Below, one piece after another: positions 11,790-23,200 of a DNA stretch of 64,000 bases. Position 1 is the first letter of the stretch. Every line of letters begins with the position of its first letter. The notes under the pieces were generated by a model. It searched no databases. It had not been told where the DNA came from and was given only the letters and a program-made list of their open reading frames with translations. The DNA lies in assembly GCA_039545295.1 (NCBI GenBank), contig BCIK01000025.1, forward strand, positions 128,080 to 192,079. The letters run 5' to 3'. The DNA comes from Udeniomyces pyricola. Taxonomy: Eukaryota > Basidiomycota > Tremellomycetes > Cystofilobasidiales > Mrakiaceae. Both the position numbers and the translations under genes were made by a program.

Positions 11790-12278
11790 AGAGGCAGTTG
11801 CAATTAATAGACGGCTGTTGAACATGTTGTGGCAACGACGACCGATGTCGTTTGAGTAACTGTATGTCGAATATCGAATATCGATCAATCGTCAAGAACG
11901 ATAGGCAGAAGGCATATCATATACTAGGCTGGATCACATGGGGTTTTGAGGGCTTGCGAAATCACGAAAGTGTACTGAGTGTGTACGCGTGTACGCTGTC
12001 CTGGCATCTGCATGATGCTGTCGCTTGGCGCTCTCGTGCACTCGCAGCTCGCAGTCGGGTTGCGTAAGCGACTTTGTTGAGTATGCCAATGTTCGCGAGT
12101 CGCCGGGGATGGAAGGAAGGGGAAAGCTTCCGGTCTGTCGACAGTCAGACTTCAGGCAGTCGAGCAGTCAGGCAGGCCATGAGGGGGCCGGGGCCTCCAT
12201 TCATCAGCTTCTCTTCCCGCCCACCCTAGTCCTTCTAGCTACCAGCCTCTGCCACACTCTCCGTAACCACTGCAACCA
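11790..12278. other. Intergenic between glyoxalase-fold and IQM-like genes
   Basis: 489 bp with no recognisable gene or repeat array. Confidence 0.45.
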
Positions 12279-15200
12279 ATGCCACCATCCTTCTCTGATT
12301 CCGAGCCCAAACACGACCTCACCAACCAACAACGAGACGAAAAAGCAGCGATCATCATCCAGAGCCAATTTCGTGGCCAACAAAGCAGGCGTTCCAACGG
12401 TGGCCTGTAATTAGTCATAACCTTTCTTTCTCTCAACCTCCCACGCAGCTCTGCGCTATGCAAACGCTCTCTGCTGGCTGGCAAAACCTTTCTTTGCTGA
12501 GTAAAAGATTTGACACGATGAATCTTGCTGATGGTCTACTCTTCCTTTGACTCCAAACTAGATCAAGTCAGGATCGCTGGAAGGACGTCTTGACGCGGGC
12601 GGGAGGGATCAAGAACGAACAGGACGCGCAGGCTGGAAACGTAAGTGCAGCGGTCAGCCATTTGGCTCGATTTATAAATACCTCGGCCATCCCCTGTCTG
12701 TAATCCTTCGGTCGTGTCCTCGTCAAAATGATAGCAAGCCTGCACCATGAAGATAGTTGAGGACCTATCATATCGGTCTTATGGTCAGGTGTTGCATGTA
12801 TCGCTTCACTTACATCCTGGTCCTTCATCGGGCAGCCCGTTGGAGGGTCTCAGAATAATGGCTATCAATAACCATCCAAACGCGTCTTATTTTAGACGGC
12901 CGGATGTCCCTCATGGTTGATCGGGTTTCTGTCTTTCAATCCTTCATGCCTTGCAACAATCTACACGGCAAAGTTGTCTGATGCAACACTTGGCTCACCA
13001 CTTCTTGGTACTGACTTGTGCGTACATGCGACTTACAGAACGACCCAACTGCTCGTTGGCATAGATCGCTTCATGCGGCGGCGCAGATCTCAAACGGCCA
13101 TGGAAGAGGTAACCCAGAAGGCGACCAACCAGCACCAAAAGAAGGACAGCTCGAAGTCAAGAACAAAACAGTGAGTGTCGATGCTTGAGTGGTCTTCCAG
13201 AGCAGGGTGAAATGAGCTATCGGACAAAGGCCAAGACCAGTAAAGCTCACGTGTTTTGTTATCCGATTTCCGCTGGGATTTTGGAAGCTCGAGGAACAAC
13301 ACTGGCTTGAGATGGTCGACGGACGCCATCGATACGGGTCAAACCTCAAGGTAAGCCAAGATAGCCAAACGCTATGACTAATCATCAATTCCGCACAACA
13401 TGAACGTGTCAGCGACGATAAAAGCGACCCTCACTGAAGCGCGTCATGCCGTTATCGACTCGGCCACGTGTCTGCCAAAATACTCCAGTATTACCACGCC
13501 GAATGGGACAAATCCTCCACGACCCAAAACTTTTTCCGATGGCTTGATCACGGCGAAGGCAAAGACCTTGATTTACCTGAGTGTCCTCGAGATCAACTCG
13601 ACAAGGAACGAATCACTTACCTCTCGATCGAGCAACGGCTCAACTACCTCGTCACCGTCGATCGCAAGGATGGTAAACTCCGGTGGTATAAATCGGGCGA
13701 GCATGTGGACACGAGCCCTCGTACCTGGGCAGATGGAGGTCCTGACCGAGGCATTGTGCCCAAAGAAGAATCGCTTGATCACTCTGACGACGATCACGGT
13801 GAGTTTGGCTTATAGAGACGTCTCCTTCGCTATTCTGAGCCCGAAGCACTTATGCGGTTCGATTGTATCGATACTCAGCTGCTAACCTGTCCCTTTGTGC
13901 TACTCAAAAAGACGCTCGTCCCTCACCCCCTGGCTCTTCCCCTTCGTCATCTTCCCTTTCGTCCCTCTCGTCTTTGGAATCCAACGAGGCCCATCATTAT
14001 GCTGCTAAACAAAACAAATCGAATAACCCTTTCAAGAAGCTTATCGACAAGTTTTCAACCAACGGGCTCAGTGAACGATTGCTTCGAAAGACGGGTAAGG
14101 AGTTGCTCTTCTCTCGTTTTCGACGGAATCAATTTGTATCCAAGCTAGACTGATCGAGGTTTCTCTGATTTTGGTTGGAGCCAGTCTCTAAAAATACGTG
14201 GATTTATGTGTCGTGGGTGTTACGACAGATCACAGATGTTGACATCAGAGCTGCGTTTCTTTGCATCTGAATCTTTCCTGACTTTCTCTTGTGGTTGCCT
14301 CCCTCTGATGACGGATTGATAGTGATATGGACTTCAACCTGGTGAGTTTCCTGCTCCATCGTCAAATACATAGATTTGTCTCGAATTTCCTGTACGTTTC
14401 TCCTGACACCTCGATTGTGATCCCTTCTCGATCCACATCTAGTTCATCGGTATCAAGTCGACGGGTTCTTTTCAGCATTCCAGCTTCCTCAGCGGTGGTC
14501 GTGTGACTTCAGCCGGGATCATCACCGTTCGAGATGGTCGGATCCGAAGCTTGAGTCCCTTGAGTGGCCATTATCGAAGCTCCATCGAGGTAAGTCCACT
14601 TCACAACGTCCATGCATACATCGCTGAGCTTTCTCGAGTTGTCGGTTTGTTGAGTTGAGAACACTACTGACTGGTATGTATATATGATTGTTCCTAGCAC
14701 TTCAAATCATTCCTAACTCATATGGAAGCAGCCGGGGCAGACCTTAGCAAAGTCAAGGTCACCAAGGCCGAGCTCGTGCGTCCAATTACACGCGATATTC
14801 ACTCCTACCTCTACCCTTTTCCCCTTCATACATGTTCGTGAAACGACTGAGTCAATCTCCTGGTACTAATACTTTTTCCTATTCATGTTTCGTTTCTGTT
14901 TGACATTTGGATGTTTACCGAGCAGGTGCTCTTTGGGTACGTCTCCAACGTTAATCCATCTTTCCTTCCAACACGCAAACTGCTACTTACACCATTCGTC
15001 ATTTTCTCTTGTTTTCTCTTACCCTTGGATTGATTCGGCGGGGGCTTTGCACGTGAGAAAACAGACTTGAAAAGTATGGGAAAGCCAGCAAGAAGAAGTC
15101 TGGCCTCCAACAAAAGCTCTTCCATCCGCATCATTCATCTGACAAAGGCGACGACGACATGGAAGCTAAAGGAGACCATGCTGAAACACATGGACATCGT

Positions 15201-15734
15201 GCTGGATCTGATGTGAGGAAGCTCGGGGCGAAGGGTCAAGGACGAAGTTTGGACCAATTCAAACGGGATTTGGTCTATGGCCGATCCGGTGGACGGAGAG
15301 ATCAAAAGGAAACATCCAAGGGATCGAACGAGCTCCCAGTGAAAAGTCAAGACAACTTACATCAGCCCGCCGCCGTCGGGCCCAATGGACATGGAGCGTC
15401 AACGGTCGGAAATCGAATGCCTCCGTCTGAAAGAATGGGAGGACTAGGTCGTTATGAACGACAACCTTCTTCTTCGTCTCCAGGCGCACTACAGATAGTA
15501 GAGACGTCAGTCGGATCGTCTCCCGTTCCAACTGTAGAATCGCCAAATCACAACTACCCGTCGCAGAACCAAGTAGTCTCTTTGGATCCTCGGACTTCGT
15601 CGACCAGCCACTCAGACGACAGCTCCTCGGCGAGGTCGACCTCGACCGAACGCAAATCCGCTAGCAGCTGGCGTCCATTCGAAATCGACGGGCGGGATCA
15701 TCCGTCTGTCGAGTTAGGACGAGTCCTTGCCTGA
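12279..15734 (+). CDS. IQM-like calmodulin-binding protein
   Basis: Thirteen exons give about 630 aa: 12279-12399, 12449-12500, 12562-12640, 13039-13170, 13288-13350, 13489-13798, 13912-14094, 14185-14212, 14323-14341, 14443-14589, 14698-14775, 14926-14936 and 15065-15734. The end of exon 1 (12399 or 12390) and exon 2 are the least certain. The N-terminus holds an IQ motif, KAAIIIQSQFRGQQSRR. The core has HRYGSNLKYYHAEW, a WLDHGEGKDLDLPECPRD segment, ERITYLSIEQRLNYLV, then IGIKSTGSFQHSSFLSGG and ITVRDGRIRSLSPLSGHY, which parallel the conserved domain of plant IQM proteins block by block. The C-terminal 200 residues are Ser-rich and disordered. The likely role is calcium/calmodulin-linked signalling; function in fungi is inferred only. 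Exons of 28, 19 and 11 nt lie within the conserved core, so the frame depends on them. Confidence 0.82.
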
Positions 15735-16393
15735 ACATGAGTCTACCAATCTTTACATGTCTGGATGATCAAGGCTAGACTTGATATGGCTTGATCGATT
15801 CCAACGTCTGTACCTGTACGATAGGGGTGTCAGATGGGCAGACATGTTTTTCTTTTTTTTCTTTTTTCTTTCTTTTTTTTCTTCTCCTTCTCTTCGGATT
15901 CAGGCTACGTGACTGCTTTGTATCTATATGTATTTCGTTTCCAACCCTCCTCCCATCATCCACTAAGTCCTCCCTCGACATCTCCATCAATTCATGATGT
16001 ATACATCTATCATGACAGCTGCACCCGGCCCTCTCTCGACGACCATCTCACAATACACATACAATACCGATACTACCTAGCTACTTAGATAGCTAGCTTG
16101 CCTTAGCCTACTTCGTTATTCCTCCCCCCCCCCCTGTTTTCTCTCTTCAACGTACTGTGATCCAGACAGAAAGTCCAAACTTTGATCACGTCTGGTATAA
16201 GTGGTGGTGATAGTTCGTGGTACAGTACATTGGCTTTCAATCGATCGATCACTATCAATTACAACACGCTTTGTTTCTGGGATAAACTTGACCTATTCAT
16301 CCCGTCAATCCCCCCCCCCCCCCCCCCCTTCCTCCACTTTCGATCAACCCATCCAAAAAAAGATAGAAAAAAAGATAAAACACACCCCTCCAA
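15735..16393. other. Convergent 3' intergenic region with C runs
   Basis: 659 bp between two converging genes. The region is pyrimidine-rich on the plus strand, with a T-rich tract at about 15847-15892, a run of 11 C at 16124-16134 and a run of 19 C at 16310-16328. No gene was recognised. Confidence 0.55.
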
Positions 16394-19188
16394 TCACTTC
16401 TTCAAGTCGAACCTCCAGAACCTTCCAGCATGCGCCCGGACTTGAACGTCTTCGAGCGTCCCTCCGGCGGTGAGAACGGAAGGAAGAACGTTGTTGCCGA
16501 ACTGACTAGGGGCGCTGTCGCTGGACGAGGAGAAGGAAGAGGTAGTGGGTTGGAAGTAAGGAGGAGACCAGAGGTCGGTCAAAGTGAAGCAGAGGGACTT
16601 GATTAGGAGGAAAACAAAAGAAGAAAAAGAAAAAGAAGAAGAACAAAAAAAAAGAGAAAAAGGGACGGGAAAGAACACAAGGAAAGGGTTTTTTTTTTTG
16701 ATTAGTTCTATGTGAGCTTGTGATGATCTCGGGGACTCAAAGGGAAAGAAGAGAGAGAAAAGATTTCATGTTTCTTTGTAGGGCAGGAGGGGAAGTAGGC
16801 AAGGGAGGGGAGGAGGAGAGGGCAAAATCGCTTACGTCGTTATGGAAGAGCTCTTGGGAGGTGATGTTGAGCGTTTGATCGTTAGGTGAAAAGTTGACGA
16901 GACCAACGGCGTAACTCCTTGTTTCCAGAAACCCAGCAAAGGTGCCATGGTCGTTGGAGAAAGAGAGAATGTTGGATGGATACCAGGTAGATAGAGCAAA
17001 GGGAATGTAATAAAGATAGAATTAGAATAGCGCGGACATATAGATGGTTTCAACAACACGAGCTGAGGATATGGTATCGTTAAGTCGCTTGACGTTCGCG
17101 AGTCAAAAGAGAGAGAGGCATCGGGATGACAACAGCAACAACCAAAGTGTCCCGAAAGAAACCGAAAGATCAAGAGCCAGAGGGAAGGAAATAGACTACG
17201 ATATCAAACATCTGGAAGAAAAAAAAAACAAGGGACTTACCCCGTGCTAATCGTACTCATCCAAAGTTGAACCTCTCCTTTCTTGCCCCAGATCCTCGAG
17301 GCTGGTCGGCCGTCGTCGACTTGAGAAACGTTAATGATGGCTCGGTTAGAGATGATGCTAAGGGTGGTGTTATCCATGTTGGTGATGTCGTTGCCGAGGA
17401 TGAGAGGGGATTTCAACTGCCATGATCCAGAGGTGATTTGGGAATGGAGAAGGAAGGGAAAGAGGGATTTGCTTGGTTGAGAGCGGTCTTTCAAACTTCC
17501 GTCTACAGCCAGGATAGGACGTAGAAAAGAAAGAAGAACAGAAAAAACATTGAAAAGAGAAGAAGAGAAGCAAAGAAAGAGAAAGAGAATGAGGGAGAGG
17601 GAGAGGGAGAGAAAAGACCAAATAGGTCCCGATCCAAACCCAGATAGTACTACGTACCATTGCCCAAAGTGAGAAATGGACGATATACTCATCGGTCGTC
17701 ATGCCTCCTCGACCGACCTCGAGCATATCCAAGTCGGCCCAAGCACCAGGGATGACTTTCTGCAAGATTGGCACGGCTTTCTCGACAATGTTCATGACGG
17801 AGCAGCCGTAGCCCTCGGGGGCGTTGGTATTGGCATCGGGTGGGCAGACGTCCGTCTCTGCATCAAAAGAGTCGGTGATATCTCCGGTAGCTCTGGGGTA
17901 TACAGATAAAACCAGGAGAGACGCGCAAAAGAAGGCATCAGGAATTATTCGTTTGCCCAATGATCGAGATATCCCATGAATTACCCGCCAGTGCAGAGAA
18001 TGAAAGTGCCATCTTGATGACGACAAATTTCTGTTCCTACATACCTCCAACTGTTACTAATATCCGAAGCCCACATCCAAGTCTGATCTTGACCCCAATT
18101 GCAGAGCGAGTAAAAGAACTCGCGTCCGGTCTTTCGAAGCGCATCGGACATGACTTTGTATCGATCGTACGAGAGCTTGGCCGTACCGAACCGACCTTCG
18201 CTATAGCAATTGTCGTATCTGGGGGGAGAAAGGGAGTGGGGGGAGGGGAGACACGCAACGTCAATTCATAAGTCGCCAAACTAGTCTGACTGAACGAGCA
18301 AGTCGACGTCCGTCAATGGTCGTCGCTGAGCAGAGGGGATTCCACGATTACTTACTTGAGGTAATCGAACCCTTGGTCCGCATACCATTGCGCATCCGTC
18401 TCTTCGTGATCCAATGAGCCGAACCTCAATCCACAGGTAAACCTTCCGGCGGAAGAGTAGATGCCTACTTTGAGGTTGAGGGCGTGAATCTCGTCAACGA
18501 GGGGTTTGAGACCTCGTGGGAAACGGGTCGAGTCCGCTTGGGGTTGACCGGAGGACGATCGGTTGGGCGCTTGCCAGCAATCGTCAATCAGAACGTCTGA
18601 GGAGGGTACGGGACCAAGACAAAAAAGAAACAAAGAAAAAAAAAATGGAAAGTGGGACAGAGAGAGATGAGTCTAATGTGTGTGGAGTGCAGGTTTATCC
18701 CAAGGGATGAGTCGGAGGTGCCAGAGGGATATGATTAAAATAACCTCTGGCATCTACGGCGATATTACGAACAATTGTAGCCCAAAGCGGAGAGTCCGGT
18801 GTTGTTGAGTGCCAGCGCAGCCGTATATATGGTGTCCTCTGAGATGTCACATGCAAACGTATTCCAACTGGGTCGTGTAGAAGAGCAAGAACGAGTGAGT
18901 AAGCTTATAGGCCCATGAGTAGATTGATGAATTACTGAATCGGGACACCATTTGCGGTAGGATCGTGGATCGGAGAGCAGGGATGGTATGATATGATGGA
19001 TGAAAAGTGAACACGAATCGATTTCGTTGAATGTGGATGTACCTGTTCCAACCCATCTGAGGCTTGGCTGCCAGGCCGTTGTATGAGATGAAGGGTGTCT
19101 GTGCGGCCGCCAAAGCGAGGGTGGAAGCCGAGGCGATCGTGAAGAAACCGAGAATCGTGCTGGAGAGCGAACATGGTTGGAGTTGCAT
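16394..19188 (-). CDS. Secreted alpha-galactosidase, glycoside hydrolase family 27
   Basis: Eight exons (19043-19188, 18773-18867, 18356-18596, 18045-18218, 17658-17892, 17241-17416, 16836-16917, 16394-16597) join to 450 aa. The first 29 or so residues form a hydrophobic signal peptide. The mature enzyme shows [17 protein letters not shown], a VLIDDCWQ segment, the nucleophile in YLKYDNCY (Asp163), and the acid/base Asp213 in the [10 protein letters not shown] segment, corresponding to the known GH27 Asp pair. [15 protein letters not shown] is the family hallmark. The C-terminal 100 residues form the usual beta-sandwich. It should release terminal alpha-1,6-galactose from melibiose, raffinose or galactomannan outside the cell. 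The start at 19188 is the first ATG of the frame. A long purine-rich intron (16918-17240) precedes exon 7. Confidence 0.93.
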
Positions 19189-20268
19189 GGTGATCTGCAA
19201 GTCAATGGTGTACGTGGTGGGGAGGCCGATGGATGGGAGAATACCGGTGAAGGGTAAGTCAAGGGTAATTCAGTGTCTGCACAAAGTTGAGTTATCGAGT
19301 GGCGGTGGCGCAGGAATGGGATCGGCAAGGAGGATTGTAGTGTACGTTGGTGGATGAACGGAGGGGGGGGGGGGGAGCTAAGACAGCTGTAGGCGAGGTG
19401 AGCGCGGTGGGAGATGAGGAAAATGAAAAGAGTCCGTAGGATGGTGCTTATAGAGGAAAGGAAGGAAGAAGAAGAAGAATAGAAAAGAGACTAAAGTGGG
19501 ACGCTGCTTGTCCGGTACGTCCGGTCGTCGGCTCGAATTAGCGGATCGACGGTGTTGGATGATTCATCGTTATTATGGGGCAGCTGCTAGCTGGTGATGA
19601 TGGTGAAGCCGGGATTAATTGCTGACGAGATTTAAGCCAGAATGCAAGTTGACTGACGCACTGGAATGCTGTCGATGTGACCTTGTGGGACCGGTGACCG
19701 CGCCGGTGTCGAGGCGTGACGTCCCGTGATGGATGGGATTGGTTATGAGATCATCGATCATGAGATGAGACGCGCGACATGAATTGTCAACTCAGGGTGA
19801 GAGAAGAGAGACAGACTCATTGGGTGGACGGCGTGCAACACAGCTTGTAGATGGCTATGAGCCTAAGCTGTGCTGGCTGATGGAGGCGCGTCTTGATGAA
19901 TCCGCGACATGTGGGGATTGTCATCATGAACTTGTGTCGTGGCGAAGATGCGAGTTTGTTCCTTCTCTCAACGTCTTCAGTCGTTTCCTCCTTACACCAG
20001 TCCCTTGGCTTTCCCACCCACACACTTACTCCCCTCTCCCCAAACGTAAGCTACTCACTTAATCGCCATCTAGCTCATCACCCATTACCCATCCTCCTTT
20101 TCCCAATATACCCCCTTCCTTCCATTCTCACACACTCGCCCGCCCTTTTTTCGCCCTTTCTTACTTGGTCTTTTTTTTCTTCCTCTTTCTCTGCCGACGT
20201 GTCCTGCCTTCTTCCTCCACCCTCAGCCTTTGCACTTCACACCTCCTCACCCAACCCACCCACCAACA
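19189..20268. promoter_or_regulatory. Divergent intergenic region: alpha-galactosidase and GYF gene promoters
   Basis: 1,080 bp without a gene. A run of 13 G at 19363-19375 lies about 180 bp upstream of the alpha-galactosidase start, and the stretch before the GYF start is strongly pyrimidine-rich (about 19980-20265). No specific carbon-catabolite site was confidently identified. Confidence 0.45.
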
Positions 20269-23200
20269 ATGACTTCATCCGATATGCACTTTGGTCCCTC
20301 GTGGATGCAAAACGCCTCGCGAGCCACCACCAAGCGTGCGCCGTCCCAACCGTCCGCTCCGCCCGAACCGACCCACCCGTCCTACTCGTCCATCGCGCTC
20401 CCCGCGTCGGCTCCGGCCGCCCCCGTCGCAACGACAGGCTACGAGAACCCCCAGAGGCCGTTCAAGTATTCCAAGGAGTACATGCTCGGCATGTGGGACG
20501 ACAACGTTCAGCGGGATCGCGAGCTTCCCATCGAATTTGAAAGGTGGCCCGAGGTCTTCAGGGAGCAGAGTGAAGGTCCAGTCGGCCTCAAGCCTCTGTC
20601 TGATGCGGAGAAAAAAGTGAGTCTTCTCTCGAGAAGTCGTCAAACGGGCAACGAGGATAACTATCACAAGGTTTAACAGACAGAGAGTTATTTTGCTGAT
20701 CTGAACGCGTCGTTCTTTTTTTTTTCTCCTTCTCGCACCTCGTTCACCCTTGTTTCTCTTCCTCTGTCATTCCGTTTTGGCTCCTTTGCTTCACCTTGTC
20801 TGGTACCCAAGGTGTTTGCCCTTCCCTTCAACCCGGACCGACGAGCCAACATCGACTCCCTCTCTCGAGAGCCTTCCCTTCGAGGTACCGATCGACGATC
20901 CCGAGGCCCCGTCGGCGGCATCAACAGTGGGGGCGAACGAGGCGAGCGTCCTCTCAATTCGCCTGCTCGTGAGCGGTTTGGCGGAATTCAAGGCGGTGTC
21001 CTCGGCAACCTCGGTGGCGTCCGAGGTGATGGCTCTGGAAGCACTGGTCTCGGAGGGAGGGGTGACCGCATGCGGAGGAGCGGAACCAAGGAAGGCGAAC
21101 TGGGTGAGTACATTCAAGGAGATCGATGCTCCCAATTCTATATCCTATGGTGGACTGGTCTCTTTTGCTTTCTTGTCCCATTCTCTTTCTGACCTTGTTT
21201 CTGTTTCATGCTCTCTTCATAATCTCGCCGTTCTCTCTTACAGACGCGGCCAATGTCGCTCCCCTTCCCCCTTCGTCGACCCAGTCTTGGCGACCGAGCC
21301 GCCAGCTCTCGTCCAACAACCCGCCCTCAAACGATCCCGCGTCGCCTTCCCTTGCCGATGCTGAGGTCCTGGGCACCCCCAACCGACAACGATGGCGAGA
21401 TGCCGCCCCCATCGGCCGCGAGCGATCTGATCGAGGTGATCTCCGCTCGCCTGCCATCAGTCACTCGGTCACCGCCTTTGACAACGATGACGATTCTGCT
21501 GGAGGAGGAGGTTTTGGGGGAGCTAAAAGTGGAGGTTGGCGGGAGAGGGAGCGTATGAGGGTTGCTGAGAGAGACCTTGGAGCTGCCGCTGGTTGGGAGA
21601 ATGTCCCGTCTCAGGTCAAGGTAAGGTCATGTTGTGTCAAAGGTTGGATTGACTTGTGAAATGTGGGAACGCTGACCAGAGCTCATCTTTTATACCTTTC
21701 ATCCCTTCCCTCTCTTGCCCCTGACCCTCTTGCTTTTTTCATTATTGTTTTCAATCACGTCGTATATGTTTGCAGCGAGAGCGTTCCACCGCCGGTTACT
21801 CGCGATCCAATTACGCCGAAAACGCAGCTATCCTCAACAGTCGAGCTGGCGGAGCGTCTTCGCTCGCCTTGAACGCTCAGCAAGCCAACGGTAACCCTGC
21901 CAACACCTTTGCCGCTCTCGAGAACGAGGGCTCGGACCCCCAGCAGCAATCACAGCCCTCGGACCTCGCTGCTGCTCCCGCCGTCGACCACGCCGCCGAG
22001 GTCGCCAAGGCTCAGGCCGCGATGCGAGAGGAGCTTGCAAAAGTTAACTGGTTCTACAAGGATCCCTCTGACAACATCCAAGGTCGGTCTTAGTCCGAAT
22101 TCTCTCAACCTGGCTACCTGACCTTTTTTTGCTTTTCTTCCCTTCATTCAAGTTAGAGTAAGAGGGCTGATTTGTTATGCATGCACTCGTCCCGTTCGTC
22201 TTTAGGTCCCTTTAACGCTCAAAGCATGCAAGACTGGCATTCCCAGGGCTACTTTACCGGCTCCCTCCTTGTCCGACGAGAGACCGACGTTGCTTACGAG
22301 ACCGTGGCAACCTTGACCCAGCTCGCCATCGATCAGGGCCAGACCGAGTCTGCCATCTTCTTCCAACCCCCTCCCGCCATCCGAGCTCCCCCTGGTCTTG
22401 CCAACATTTCTCGAGTCTCGACTCCCGGTGCTGGAGCTGTTGCCTCCAGTCCTCTCCAGGCTTGGGCCAGTCAAGTCGCCGCTGCCCTTCCCGAAGTCGG
22501 CGTTCCCACCGGTGCGGGAGCCGAGATGATGTCGCCCGCCGGCCGTGTCGGAGGTGTCAACCCGCTCGACCAGTTCCTCAGGCGGTCCGAAAACCCTGAG
22601 AATCTCTCTGGAAGTGTCAACCGATGGGCCACGGACGCTATGGCCTCTCCCCAGCAGCAGCAGGCGATTCCCCAATATGCCCAACAGCAGCAGCAACAGC
22701 AATATCCTCAACAACCTCAGCAGGTGTTTGATCAGTACGGCGCCCCTCGACACCTTGCGTACAACTCGCCTCTCCTCGCTCGACAGGCTATCGCCTCGCC
22801 ATTTGGTGGACCGACTGGTTCGCCCTACGCTTCGCCCGTCGTTCAGCACCAAGCTCCTTCGCCCTGGACGCAGTCGCCTCAGACCACCCCCGCTAGGTCG
22901 GCCTACTACGAGAACGGTCAGATGGCGAGCCCGAGGACTGGTTACCAATACGCACCCGTGAGCTTGGCTCCTGGCAGCGGTGGTTGGGGAGCTCATGACT
23001 GGAGAGGTGGAGGAGGACTCGCTCAGCAGCAACAGCAGCAGCAGCAGCAGCAACCCCAGCTGCCTTACCAACAACAGCAGCAACAACAGCAGCAACACCA
23101 GCAGCCTCAGCCTGCTCAGCAGCAGCAGCAGCAGCAAAACGATCTCATTCCCGCTTCGGTACAGCAACACCAGCAGCAGGCTACTCATCAACAAAGCCCT

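Noticed and set aside
17370..18050. 226-codon minus-strand frame overlapping the alpha-galactosidase gene
   Set aside because: It joins exon 5 to unspliced intron sequence; the second half is Ser/Leu/Phe-rich intron translation.
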